This document shows positions 55,758 through 64,000 of a stretch of 64,000 nt of DNA, one piece after another. Origin of the DNA: Alteromonas genovensis (GTDB taxonomy: Bacteria > Pseudomonadota > Gammaproteobacteria > Enterobacterales > Alteromonadaceae); contig NZ_JAAAWO010000001.1 of the NCBI RefSeq assembly GCF_010500895.1, positions 248,001 to 312,000 of the forward strand. The letters run 5' to 3'. Each line of letters opens with the position of its first letter. Position 1 is the stretch's first letter. Below the pieces are notes generated by a model that saw only the letters and a program-made list of their open reading frames with translations, searched no databases and had not been told where the DNA came from. The translations under genes and the position numbers were made by a program.

Positions 55758-56582
55758 ATGTCGATAAAGAAATACGTAAAGTTTGCCACTAAATCTTTTG
55801 CGCTCCCCAATGTGTGCGTAAGGTTACGTGAATTACTCGACTGCCCGCGTTCAAGCGCTGAAGACATCGGTAACTTAATCAGTATTGACCCCTCGCTAAC
55901 GGCTAAGGTACTACGCCTTGCAAACAGTTCTTTGTTTCGTTTTCCCTCGCAAATTGAGTCTGTGTCAAAAGCCATTAACGTGATTGGTGGCGAGGCGCTG
56001 TATAACTTAGTCATCTCTGAAACAGCCAGCACCGCTTTTAAGTGTTTTGATTCTGAACTTATCGATTTAAAGCAACATTGGCATGCGTCTGTTTATTCAG
56101 GCATGTTAGCCAAACACTTAGCTATGAGTACCAATGCGAAAGTCATAGAGCGCTTTTTTGTGATGGGTATACTGCAAAACTTAAGCGAGCTTGTAGTAGC
56201 AAAGCGTTCGCCAGAGCTTTACCAACAATATTTAGACAGTGATAAATCACTTCTTCCTTACCAGCGACAAAAGCAGCTTTTCGGTTTTACCTTCGCACAC
56301 TGTAGCGGTATCATATTGGAAAGTTGGAACTTACCTATTGGTCTATTCTACCCAATCACGCATGTGAACGATGTGGCAAGACAGTCATCAGATCGTGAAA
56401 TTGGGGTACTGGCATTGTCCAATCGGATTGCAGTGCGTCAGTTAGACAAAGAAAATCATTCAGATATTGAACTTTTTACTTCTGAAATAGCCAATACAGT
56501 AAGTTTAGACATGGAAATGGTGAGCAATGCCACTGATTACGCAGAGCGTGAAACAGTGAAAATTGCTGCACTAATCAGATGA
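55758..56582 (+). CDS. HDOD-domain protein
   Basis: 274 residues from ATG 55758 (a GTG at 55752 is possible). HDOD domain over about 15-215: LPNVCVRLRELL, SIDPSLTAKVLRLANSSLF, VSKAINVIGGEALYNLVIS and WHASVYSGMLAKHL. The HD metal-binding residues are not retained as in true phosphohydrolases, as is usual for HDOD proteins, which act as signalling scaffolds. No neighbouring kinase or GGDEF gene is seen. Confidence 0.88.
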   Translation: MSIKKYVKFATKSFALPNVCVRLRELLDCPRSSAEDIGNLISIDPSLTAKVLRLANSSLFRFPSQIESVSKAINVIGGEALYNLVISETASTAFKCFDSELIDLKQHWHASVYSGMLAKHLAMSTNAKVIERFFVMGILQNLSELVVAKRSPELYQQYLDSDKSLLPYQRQKQLFGFTFAHCSGIILESWNLPIGLFYPITHVNDVARQSSDREIGVLALSNRIAVRQLDKENHSDIELFTSEIANTVSLDMEMVSNATDYAERETVKIAALIR

Positions 56583-56781
56583 GTCAAAGCGTAAATCGCA
56601 AAGTGAATATAGTGCTTTAGTAAATATATTACTTAAGTGGATGTTATTATAGCTAGTTATTGCTAACTCGTGGCTCAACGCTCAAATGGACTTGAATAAG
56701 TGTTTTTATTTAAAAGCACTTTCAAATAGAAAGTTCATAAAAGCCAATAACAAAAACGATAAAGCTAACGTTAATTTAATT

Positions 56782-57585
56782 ATGCTCACTGACCTCTTCA
56801 AGACCTGCATCGCGCTGTGCGTTATGTGCACCAGCATCTCTTCATTTGCGCAGGCCACCGATCTTATCCAAACGCTTTACCACGCCGACTTCACACCAGA
56901 TACGGACGAAACCATCCCGCGATTTAATCTTGATGGCGAGCTGGGCGTTTTGGTAAACACCGGAAATACTTCAGCGGCAAGTGTTAAAGCCGCAGTGAAT
57001 GCCGACCATGAAACCGAAACGTGGAGCAGTGTGTACTTCGCAGAGCTTCTTTATAAAGAAAGTGCCACCATTGGCGCTAAACGAGATATTAGTGCCCAGC
57101 GCTTCTTTGGTAGCGCTCAATTTGATTACAAGCTTGTGGCCAATGGTCGTCGAATTTTTATGTATGGCGATTATGAGGATGACAGGTTTACCGGTTATGA
57201 GCACCGTGCGTCGCTGGCAGCGGGTTATTCAGAGCGACTTTGGCGCAATGAGGACAGTGAATTCCGCTACAGCATTGGCCCTGGTTACAGCTTCATTGAG
57301 GCGCAGGCGGACAATAACACCATGGTGAACGACGGCGTTATAGTCAGAGCCTCAGCGGAATACAAATACCGTTGGAGTTCAGGTGCCAAATTAAGGCAAT
57401 TTGTGAGTACCGAAGCTGGAGAAGAGAACACCAAATCCCGCAGTGAAACCTCTCTATCTGCTAACGTTTTCGGCTCCCTTGCCATGAAGTTATCCTTCAT
57501 TTTAAACCATGAAACAGATACAGCAGAAGATATAGCGCCTTTAAGCACCGAAACCTCTGTAGCTCTTGTTTACCAATTTTTTTAA
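56782..57585 (+). CDS. DUF481 outer-membrane protein (first paralogue)
   Basis: 267 residues from the ATG at 56782, which begins a signal peptide (MLTDLFKTCIALCVMCTSIS, cleaved near FAQA). An in-frame start at 56686 would bury the signal behind 32 polar residues. The mature protein is a beta-rich DUF481 barrel with GELGVLVNTGNTS, FRYSIGPGYSFIE and a terminal aromatic SVALVYQFF. YdiY-type proteins of this family respond to acid or salt in E. coli. A second copy follows. Confidence 0.85.
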   Translation: MLTDLFKTCIALCVMCTSISSFAQATDLIQTLYHADFTPDTDETIPRFNLDGELGVLVNTGNTSAASVKAAVNADHETETWSSVYFAELLYKESATIGAKRDISAQRFFGSAQFDYKLVANGRRIFMYGDYEDDRFTGYEHRASLAAGYSERLWRNEDSEFRYSIGPGYSFIEAQADNNTMVNDGVIVRASAEYKYRWSSGAKLRQFVSTEAGEENTKSRSETSLSANVFGSLAMKLSFILNHETDTAEDIAPLSTETSVALVYQFF

Positions 57586-57792
57586 ACGTTGTTTATTCGT
57601 TGTGCGCTTTACTACTTTCGGCGATTTTTTGACCTTTTCTCGTTGACTGTCAATTTTTAATCGGTACACTGCGCGGCACACATCATCAGCAGCGATTTGT
57701 ATCGTTGTTAATATCCTGAAAATAGTTGTGTTGCGTCGTCAATGAAGTGATCGCAGCGTAACGAAGGGAAAGTTAATCAATAGGACTGTCCA

Positions 57793-58536
57793 ATGAAAAA
57801 GCGCGTTCTGACAACCATAATTGCATTCTCACTTGCACCCTCTGCTTTTGCTCAAGATAAGCCAAAGCCATTTACTATGGAAGGTGAGTTAGGGTTTATC
57901 TCAACAACGGGTAACACAGAAACCACATCAATAAATGCCGGTATTACTGCGCATCAAGAGTTAGAAATGTGGAGCAATGATTACCTGATTGAAGGTCTCT
58001 ACAAAGAAGAGACTGTAGAGGGTGACGACGGTGAAGACGTTGAATTTACATCAGCACAAAAGTTTTTCGCCTCTGCACAGGGTAACTATAAATTAGATAA
58101 TCCAGATAATCGCTTGTTCGGCTTTGCTTCGTTTGAAGATGACCGCCTGAGCAACTTTAATTATCAAGCTACGCTAGCACTGGGTTGGAACCAAAAGGTA
58201 TTACAGAACGAGAGACATACACTAGAATATTCAATCGGTCCGGGTTACTCGTTTGTTGAAACACAAGACGGTGAAGATCAAGACAGTGTAATTGTTCGTG
58301 CTTCAACAGCATATACTTGGTTAATTTCAGACACGTCTAAGTTTACTCAAACACTGAGTACGGAAGTGGGTTCTGAAAATACTAAGTCTCGTGCGGAATC
58401 GGCACTCACTGCAGTGATCACAGGTAATCTTTCAATGCGTTTGTCATTCAAAATGGATCACAACTCAGACGTAGCTGAAAACAGAGATAACCTTGATACC
58501 GAAACAGCAGTTAGCTTAGTATACAATTTCTTTTAA
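57793..58536 (+). CDS. DUF481 outer-membrane protein (second paralogue)
   Basis: 247 residues. Signal peptide MKKRVLTTIIAFSLAPSAFAQ, then the same order of blocks as the upstream gene: GELGFISTTGNTE, EYSIGPGYSFVE, GSENTKSRAESAL and the C-terminal AVSLVYNFF with a terminal Phe recognised by the BAM complex. AGGA precedes the ATG. A strong terminator follows. Tandem duplication is clear; divergence suggests the copies are not redundant. Confidence 0.9.
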   Translation: MKKRVLTTIIAFSLAPSAFAQDKPKPFTMEGELGFISTTGNTETTSINAGITAHQELEMWSNDYLIEGLYKEETVEGDDGEDVEFTSAQKFFASAQGNYKLDNPDNRLFGFASFEDDRLSNFNYQATLALGWNQKVLQNERHTLEYSIGPGYSFVETQDGEDQDSVIVRASTAYTWLISDTSKFTQTLSTEVGSENTKSRAESALTAVITGNLSMRLSFKMDHNSDVAENRDNLDTETAVSLVYNFF

Positions 58537-58575
58537 ACAAGCTGATACACAAACAGTGTTAGCTGTTTAGTGATA

Positions 58576-58614
58576 AAAAGCGCCGCATCGATATTTGTCG
58601 ATGCGGCGCTTTTG
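58576..58614 (+). terminator. Strong intrinsic terminator after the DUF481 pair
   Basis: A 15-16-bp stem AAAAGCGCCGCATCGA/TCGATGCGGCGCTTTT with a short loop, followed by GTTTGT. Near-symmetrical A/T ends could also help stop serA transcription from the other side. Confidence 0.9.
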
Positions 58615-58693
58615 TTTGTGGCTATTGACCATTATGACGAGTCGCTGGGCATTCAGCCGCTCGCTAGGCTTTTAGCAAGTATGCAGTGGGTAC

Positions 58694-59923
58694 TTAGTGC
58701 AATATACGCGTCTTTATAGTGCCGTCAATTTGTTGAAGTTCAGCAAGGGCTTCATAGCCTCTGTCTTCTTTAACGTCTACTACCACGTAACCAATTTCGG
58801 CGTTTGTTTGCAGGTACTGCGCTTCAATGTTGATGCCTTTCTCTGCAAACGCTTGGTTAATTTGCGTAAGAATACCTGGTTGGTTTTTGTGAACGTGAAG
58901 CAAGCGTGAGCGGCTGTTGTGCTCTGGCAGCGATACTTCGGGGAAGTTAACCGCAGACAGGGTTGAGCCGTTATCGCTATATTTTGCGAGCTTCCCCGCC
59001 ACTTCAATACCAATATTCTCTTGCGCTTCCTGGGTGCTCCCCCCAACGTGTGGCGTAAGAATGACGTTGTCGAATTCACGTAAAGGTGATTCAAACTCTT
59101 CGCCATTCGACTTAGGCTCTACTGGGAATACGTCAATGGCAGCACCATTTAACTGACCGCTTTTAAGAGCCCCTGATAGTGCGTCTATATCAACCACCGT
59201 TCCGCGAGACGCATTAATGAGAATGCTGCCAGGCTTCATTTGTGCAAGCTCTTTTTCACCTATCATGTTTTGCGTTTCAGGTGTTTCAGGCACGTGAAGC
59301 GTGACTACGTCAGAGGTGTTAAGCAATTTCTCAAGAGACTTAACTTGGGCTGAGTTACCCAGCACTAGCTTATCTTCGATGTCAAAAAACTGTACGCGCA
59401 TGCCCAAGTGTTCCGCCAAGATGCTAAGCTGCGTTCCAATGTGGCCATAACCAATAATTCCCAGCGTTTTGCCTCTTGCTTCGTAAGAGCCAACAGCGGT
59501 CTTTTCCCATTCTCCACGGTGTGCCTTTGCATTTTTGCTTGGCACTTGACGAAGTAAAAGAATAATTTGGCCTAGCACTAGCTCGGCAACAGAGCGAGTG
59601 TTTGAAAAGGGCGCGTTAAACACAGGAATACCGCGGCGCTGAGTAGCAGCTAGGTCAACTTGGTTTGTACCAATACAAAAGCAGCCGATGGCAACAAGCT
59701 TTTTAGCGGCATCCACCACTTTCTCAGTTATTTGGGTACGAGAACGAAGTCCGACGAAGTGGGCATCTTTGATTTTTTCAATCAACTCATCTTCTGGAAG
59801 AGAAGTTTTAAGATACTCAATGTTTGTGTAACCGTTATTTTTTAGTGTTTCGAGCGCGCTCTGATGAACACCCTCTAACAATAAAATTCGGATTTTGTCC
59901 TTCTCAAGTGAAACTTTACTCAT
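58694..59923 (-). CDS. serA: SerA, D-3-phosphoglycerate dehydrogenase
   Basis: First enzyme of serine synthesis. 409 residues from ATG 59923 (MSKVSLEKDKIRILLLEG), which matches the E. coli N-terminus and length; an upstream frame codon at 59977 is unlikely. Rossmann motif GIIGYGHIGTQ, catalytic region INASRGTVVDID and LTPHVGGSTQEAQ, and a C-terminal ACT domain (LLHVHKNQPGILTQINQAF) for serine feedback. It is downstream of rpiA on the same strand. Confidence 0.97.
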   Translation of the reverse strand: MSKVSLEKDKIRILLLEGVHQSALETLKNNGYTNIEYLKTSLPEDELIEKIKDAHFVGLRSRTQITEKVVDAAKKLVAIGCFCIGTNQVDLAATQRRGIPVFNAPFSNTRSVAELVLGQIILLLRQVPSKNAKAHRGEWEKTAVGSYEARGKTLGIIGYGHIGTQLSILAEHLGMRVQFFDIEDKLVLGNSAQVKSLEKLLNTSDVVTLHVPETPETQNMIGEKELAQMKPGSILINASRGTVVDIDALSGALKSGQLNGAAIDVFPVEPKSNGEEFESPLREFDNVILTPHVGGSTQEAQENIGIEVAGKLAKYSDNGSTLSAVNFPEVSLPEHNSRSRLLHVHKNQPGILTQINQAFAEKGINIEAQYLQTNAEIGYVVVDVKEDRGYEALAELQQIDGTIKTRILH

Positions 59924-60030
59924 GAACTCGCTGTCTCTCGCTGTTGTGTTTCGGTTCGAAAATATGGATCGAGCCATCTAGACGTCTAAAAGAAAAATAA
60001 CAGAAAACGCCCTCAGTTAAAAGGAGTATT

Positions 60031-60687
60031 TCACTTAAAGGTTTTTACACCTTCATCGGTCGCTGAAAGCACGATATCTGCGCCGCGCAAAGCGAAAATT
60101 CCGTTAGTGACAACACCGGGAATATTATTGATTGCTTGCTCTAATTCACGAGGATTGAGTATGTCTAAATTGTGGACATCTAAAATGACATTGCCATTGT
60201 CGGTTACGACACCTTGACGGTATTCTGGATCGCCACCGAGTTTCACGAGTTCTCTAGCCACAAAAGAGCGCGCCATAGGGATCACTTCCACCGGAAGGGG
60301 GAAGTTACCGAGAACAGGAACGCGCTTACTGTCATCAACAATACACACGAACGTTTTTGCCACGCCAGCCACTATCTTCTCACGTGTAAGCGCAGCGCCT
60401 CCGCCTTTAATCATATGCTTGTGTTCGGTGACTTCGTCGGCCCCGTCAATATACACCGATAGGTTGCTAACGTCGTTGAGTTCAAAAACCTCAATGCCTA
60501 ATGCTTTTAGCTTTTCTGTAGAGGCTTCAGAGCTTGATACAGCACCCTCTATTTTATGTTTGATTTTGCCTAATTCTTCAATAAAAAAGTTAACGGTTGA
60601 ACCTGTGCCTACTCCAACAATGCTGTCTTGTTCGACATAGTCTATTGCCGCTTTTGCCACTGCTTGCTTTTTCGCGTTCTGATCCAT
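60031..60687 (-). CDS. rpiA: RpiA, ribose-5-phosphate isomerase A
   Basis: Pentose phosphate pathway isomerase, cytoplasmic. 218 residues, E. coli 219. Motifs [38 protein letters not shown] and [12 protein letters not shown] with catalytic residues. GGAGAG precedes the ATG. fau-rpiA-serA share a strand, close to the ygfA/serA/rpiA neighbourhood of E. coli. Confidence 0.97.
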   Translation of the reverse strand: MDQNAKKQAVAKAAIDYVEQDSIVGVGTGSTVNFFIEELGKIKHKIEGAVSSSEASTEKLKALGIEVFELNDVSNLSVYIDGADEVTEHKHMIKGGGAALTREKIVAGVAKTFVCIVDDSKRVPVLGNFPLPVEVIPMARSFVARELVKLGGDPEYRQGVVTDNGNVILDVHNLDILNPRELEQAINNIPGVVTNGIFALRGADIVLSATDEGVKTFK

Positions 60688-60773
60688 TGTTACTCTCCTT
60701 TTGGTTTGTTTGAAGTGTAACCGATAAGGCGCAAAATCGCAGCTTTATGTCTTTAAAAGAAATGGACCTAGGA

Positions 60774-61547
60774 TTAGGGCTTAATATTAGAAAAGGTGAG
60801 TATTCGTTTAGGGGTCACAATAATATCTAGCGGAATATCCCAAGGTTCAAAGGGCAGGGTCTCAACTTCTTGCTCATCGTGTGCAATACCAATCAAAATG
60901 GGTTTTTGTTGAGTAAATTGAGTAAACGCCAGCGTACGGTCGTAGTAACCGCCGCCCATGCCCAGTCGATTGCCTTTGCTATCAAAGCCCACCAAAGGCA
61001 TTAAAATAACGTCTATAGTGCTAGTGGGAATAACGTTGGGGCAGGCCAGTTCAGGCTCATCAATATTGTATTTATTTTTTACAAGTGTGGTATGTGGGCC
61101 ATATTCAAGAAACAGCAGGTGGCCTTTACAAACAGGGTGTAACACGGGCAGTGAGAACGTGGTGGGCATCGGTGTAAGAGCTGACTTAGGAGCTGATGCA
61201 GATGTTGATGCAGATATTGATGCAGATATTGTTGCGGATGTAGACGTAGATGAATAATCGATGCTGCTCGTCACTTCTTTGCGCATATCTTTGGAACGGG
61301 TAAACGCATCTTGCATAAAGTTGCTAAGGTCTAGCTCTCCATCATTCACCAAATACCCAGCAATTGACTTTGCTTTAGTGACGCAAGATAAAGAGTTTAA
61401 CTGTTGGCTAATCTGCAGCGCAGAATGCGCACATTGCTCGGGCGGTATGCTATTTCTTACGTTTCTTAGGCTTTTACGCAAATGTTTGCGAAGACTTGCT
61501 TTGCTCTCAGCACGCTCATTATTGGGTAAAAACTTACTCATCGCCAT
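60774..61547 (-). CDS. fau: Fau (YgfA), 5-formyltetrahydrofolate cyclo-ligase, with internal insert
   Basis: ATP-dependent return of 5-formyl-THF to the folate pool. 257 residues against about 180-200 usual. Start LRKHLRKSLRNVRNSIPPEQ, then LPVLHPVCKGHLLFLEYG, LMPLVGFDSKGNRLGMGGGYYDRTL and IGIAHDEQ. Between the N-terminal helices and the LPVLHP block, residues about 90-135 are an extra Ser/Thr/Ala/Ile low-complexity run (STSATISASISASTSASA) encoded by imperfect 6- and 12-bp repeats. Active-site blocks are intact. Confidence 0.93.
   Translation of the reverse strand: MAMSKFLPNNERAESKASLRKHLRKSLRNVRNSIPPEQCAHSALQISQQLNSLSCVTKAKSIAGYLVNDGELDLSNFMQDAFTRSKDMRKEVTSSIDYSSTSTSATISASISASTSASAPKSALTPMPTTFSLPVLHPVCKGHLLFLEYGPHTTLVKNKYNIDEPELACPNVIPTSTIDVILMPLVGFDSKGNRLGMGGGYYDRTLAFTQFTQQKPILIGIAHDEQEVETLPFEPWDIPLDIIVTPKRILTFSNIKP
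61198..61253. repeat. Imperfect GATGCAGATATT-type repeats inside fau
   Basis: Repeated GATGCAGATRTT/GATGTAGAC units on the + strand, coding on the - strand for the SAxISAS-type stretch of Fau. Unit length is a multiple of three. Confidence 0.75.
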
Positions 61548-61656
61548 GTTACTCTCAAACCAACTTGCCTTTATTCGTAATTTTGATCAGTTTTCGCTTG
61601 ATTAAGGCTCGCTCAGCCTAAGTCTTTTTAAACCAGGCATTCTTAACTAGGCACTT

Positions 61657-63273
61657 TTAACCAAGAAAGTGGTTTAGCACTTTTACTAGGTTGGCTGCAT
61701 TAATTGGTTTCGTCAACACGTCGTCCAGTCCCCTCTCTTTCAAACTGTCGGAAGTAGTAATAGCATCTGCGGTGAGTGCCACAATAGGAAGGTTAGGGTA
61801 TTGAGCTTTAATCAGCCTAGATGCCTGGTCGCCCTGGATACCGGGTAAATTTATGTCCATTAAAACAAGGTCGGCGTGATTGGATTTTATGTATTCAACG
61901 CCTTCTTCACCCGTATCAACAATGGTAAACGCCAGCCCTAACTTCTCAAAAAGCGCTGCAATAACCGCTTGATTAATAGGGTGGTCTTCTACGATCAGAA
62001 TATTTACGGGCTTAGAAATAGAAAGTTGCGCGGATGCACTTTGAGGAGAGGCTTCTGCCACCTGATTTTGGTCCATCTGCGCAGACGGAATTGAGATACT
62101 GACTCTTGTACCTTCTTGCAGTTTACTCTTAAGTTTTATTGAGCCATCCATTAGCTCAACCAGTTGCTTAGATATACTCAGTCCCAAACCAGAACCAGGT
62201 ATTTTATGTGCATTATCCATACGCTCAAATCGAGCAAATAGGCGCGCCTGGTCGTCATCGCTAATACCAATACCTTCATCGGCAACAATAAATATTAAGG
62301 CGCCTTTTTTGTATTTTACTTGACAAGTCACTGCCTTATTTCTTGGCGTAAATTTAATGGCATTGGAAAGTATATTTAGCGCAACTTGCCCAAACTTAGT
62401 GTCATCTAAATAAATAGAAGCTGGAAGGCTAGTATCTAGTGTTGCAGTAAAGGTGATGTCGTTTTGTTCGGCGCGAACACGAGTTACTGAAAACAGATGA
62501 GTGAAAAAATCGTTCGTATTAATAGCGCGTGGCATCACACGCATTTTACCCGCTTCTATCTGCTTAATATCAAGCACTGAATTGACGATTTCTAGCAGGC
62601 GCTCGCCGCTTTTACTAATGTGCGACAGTGAAGAGCTAAATTGAGACGGAAGCGACAGTTTTCGAGCCTCACTCTCTAGCAAATTACTAAACGTGTTAAT
62701 CGCGTTAAGCGGCGTGCGAATTTCATGGCTGACATAAGACAGAAAATCAGACTTAAATTGGCTTGTGCGCTCAAGCTCTCTATTTTTACGTCTTAATTCT
62801 AGGTGAGCAACCACTGATTGCCCCAGTGTTTCTAGTGCTTGTTTCTGTTCTTCTGTTAGTCTATTTGGCTTTTTATCAATGGCGCAAAGTGTGCCAATTG
62901 GATGACCAGAGGGGGTAATAAGCGGTGCACCCGCATAAAACCGAATATCAGGAGAGCCAGTTACAAGAGGATTGTCGCTAAAACGCTCATCCTTGGTGGC
63001 ATCAGGCACTTCAAACACTTTTTGCTGCAATATGGCGTGTGAGCAAAATGCGATTTCGCGAGATGTTTCTTCGGCAGCAAGGCCAATACGAGATTTAAAC
63101 CACTGCCTATCGGGGTCGATAAGACTAATAAGCGCGATAGGCGTACCGCAAATTTGTGACGCTAGCGCAGTAAGATCGTCGAAAAGCTTTTCAGCTTCAG
63201 TATCTAAGATGTCGTAGCTTAGAAGTTCAGCTAACCGTTCTTTTTCATTTTCTGGCTCAGGGGCAGACTTCAT
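61657..63273 (-). CDS. Soluble GAF hybrid histidine kinase
   Basis: 538 residues, no membrane segment. Order: GAF domain (about 20-160, with CGTPIALISLIDPDRQWFKS and GAPLITPSGHPIGTLC), HisKA with H183 (SHEIRTPLN), ATPase with N box LSNAIKFT, DEGIGIS and GSGLGLSI, then a C-terminal receiver with D473 (LVLMDINLPGIQG). No HPt domain and no adjacent response regulator, so the downstream partner is encoded elsewhere. It lies upstream of fau on the same strand, a place where zapA/6S RNA sits in E. coli. Confidence 0.93.
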   Translation of the reverse strand: MKSAPEPENEKERLAELLSYDILDTEAEKLFDDLTALASQICGTPIALISLIDPDRQWFKSRIGLAAEETSREIAFCSHAILQQKVFEVPDATKDERFSDNPLVTGSPDIRFYAGAPLITPSGHPIGTLCAIDKKPNRLTEEQKQALETLGQSVVAHLELRRKNRELERTSQFKSDFLSYVSHEIRTPLNAINTFSNLLESEARKLSLPSQFSSSLSHISKSGERLLEIVNSVLDIKQIEAGKMRVMPRAINTNDFFTHLFSVTRVRAEQNDITFTATLDTSLPASIYLDDTKFGQVALNILSNAIKFTPRNKAVTCQVKYKKGALIFIVADEGIGISDDDQARLFARFERMDNAHKIPGSGLGLSISKQLVELMDGSIKLKSKLQEGTRVSISIPSAQMDQNQVAEASPQSASAQLSISKPVNILIVEDHPINQAVIAALFEKLGLAFTIVDTGEEGVEYIKSNHADLVLMDINLPGIQGDQASRLIKAQYPNLPIVALTADAITTSDSLKERGLDDVLTKPINAANLVKVLNHFLG

Positions 63274-63303
63274 AGCTCTGGTTTTTAACCTTCAAGTACA
63301 TGT

Positions 63304-63335
63304 TCGTTAGGGGAATCTACTGATTCCCCTAACGA
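63304..63335. terminator. 14-bp hairpin between nucleoside hydrolase and kinase genes
   Basis: TCGTTAGGGGAATC and its complement GATTCCCCTAACGA surround TACT. It is directly downstream of the nucleoside hydrolase stop. Stem strength suggests termination, but the T run on the - strand is missing, so the call is tentative. Confidence 0.5.
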
Positions 63336-63340
63336 TATTA

Positions 63341-64000
63341 CTAAAGAGCGTAGGTGTCTATGAACAATTTCTCAAGCTTACTATGGTCTACTTTCGTCGC
63401 CACTCTAATCGTATTTGCGTCGTTCCAAAGTGGACTTGGTGTTGTGCCTTTAGGTGCGACTACCGTTTGGCCTCTGTCTAGCGAGCCTGTTCCAACCCTA
63501 ACGTGGCCCTCTGTTAATTCAAAAAGCTCTGGGTGGCGAAGGTGTGCAATAGGAAACGCATCGTGGAAGAAACACACTCTGTCTTCTCTATTTTGCGAGT
63601 AAAAATCCATATAGAACTGGGCGCTTTCTTGAACAAAGCCACCTAGCGTTGGGTTTTTCTCAGCCAGTACGTCAACAAAGGTAGGTGCAAATGGCACGTC
63701 ATTGGTTACGTCTAAACCAAACATAACCAAGTCCCAGTCTGCAGCAAATACTATTTCTGCTGCATGAGCATCATTCCAAATGTTTGCTTCTGCAACCGGC
63801 GTTAAATTGCCAGGTACAAACGCAGCACCGCCCATAACGCTTACGCCTTTAACCAGTTTAGGTAGTTCTGGCTCTAAACGAAGCGCTAGCGCTAAGTTAC
63901 CAAGCGGGCCTATTGCAACTAAGGTAATTTCGCCCGGATATTTACGCGCCATATCAACGATAAACTGTGCTGAGCTGCGAGGGTCGAGTTTGCCTTTAGG
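63341..64000 (-). CDS. Inosine/uridine-preferring nucleoside hydrolase, 5' end beyond window
   Basis: C-terminal 219 residues of an IUNH-family enzyme that cuts ribonucleosides to base and ribose. The frame is open to the window edge. Seen: ITLVAIGPLGNLALAL, VKGVSVMGGAAFVPGNLTPVAEANIWNDAHAAEIVF and LVMFGLDVTN, all conserved family blocks; the N-terminal DTDPGxDD calcium site is not in the window. The NIWNDAHAA block (Asn/Asp, ribose contact) is intact. Substrate preference cannot be told. Confidence 0.92.
   Translation of the reverse strand, partial: PKGKLDPRSSAQFIVDMARKYPGEITLVAIGPLGNLALALRLEPELPKLVKGVSVMGGAAFVPGNLTPVAEANIWNDAHAAEIVFAADWDLVMFGLDVTNDVPFAPTFVDVLAEKNPTLGGFVQESAQFYMDFYSQNREDRVCFFHDAFPIAHLRHPELFELTEGHVRVGTGSLDRGQTVVAPKGTTPSPLWNDANTIRVATKVDHSKLEKLFIDTYAL

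Noticed and set aside
61548..61656. 6S RNA before fau
   Set aside because: The gap is only 109 bp and shows no long bulged hairpin.

Overview
The window looks like chromosomal backbone of a marine gammaproteobacterium, most probably Alteromonas or a close relative in the Alteromonadales. This rests on the E. coli-like order of the division/cell-wall cluster, the ampD-ampE-pdhR-aceE-aceF-lpdA block, the pilA-pilC-pilD-coaE-zapD-yacG block, serA-rpiA-fau, and the style of the proteins. No plasmid, phage, IS or tRNA signature was seen. The genus call is inference from gene content and protein style, not from a search.

Layout. (1) 1-18329: the 3' part of the dcw cluster, murE(3' part)-murF-mraY-murD-ftsW-murG-murC-ddl-ftsQ-ftsA-ftsZ-lpxC, then an M23 peptidase, secA and mutT, all on the + strand with many start/stop overlaps. 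These make UDP-MurNAc-pentapeptide and lipid II, build the divisome, and commit lipid A synthesis. (2) 18330-30433: an 11-gene + strand chemosensory operon placed between mutT and yacG, genes that are close neighbours in E. coli. Order: soluble receptor with two signalling tips, triple CheW, CheB, HEAT-repeat protein, CheR, CheY, CheA, STAS-like small protein, ParA-like ATPase, CheY, and a membrane receptor carrying a CheZ-like DxxxQ motif. The content matches what I recall of the Vibrio cholerae cluster I (F9) cytoplasmic array with the double-tip receptor DosM. It is the most system-like part of the window. (3) 30434-38364, - strand: an aspartoacylase-family enzyme, yacG, zapD, coaE, pilD, pilC, pilA, nadC and a membrane-anchored aspartyl protease. 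The ATPase gene pilB, usual between pilA and pilC, is missing there.

(4) 38532-47809, + strand: ampD-ampE (peptidoglycan recycling), pdhR with an upstream PdhR-like operator, and the pyruvate dehydrogenase genes aceE, aceF (three lipoyl domains) and lpdA. (5) 47876-53567: a LysR regulator divergent from an RND efflux pair (lipoprotein adaptor and inner-membrane pump, no outer-membrane factor). (6) 53685-58536: smaller envelope or regulatory genes: a repeat-bearing secreted protein, a SIMPL-domain protein, a DUF1289 protein, an HDOD protein and two DUF481 outer-membrane paralogues. (7) 58694-64000, - strand: serA, rpiA, fau, a soluble GAF hybrid histidine kinase, and the 3' part of a nucleoside hydrolase that runs off the window.

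Recurrent oddities are Ser/Ala/Thr-rich low-complexity inserts or tails in otherwise conserved proteins (FtsW, MurG, Fau, AceF linkers), a five-unit 14-bp repeat between ftsZ and lpxC, a perfect-consensus lpxC promoter whose spacer is a palindrome, a long hairpin in the aceE leader, and a DNSR variant of the MurE DNPR motif. All coordinates and motifs were read by eye; homology and function calls come from remembered family features, not database searches.
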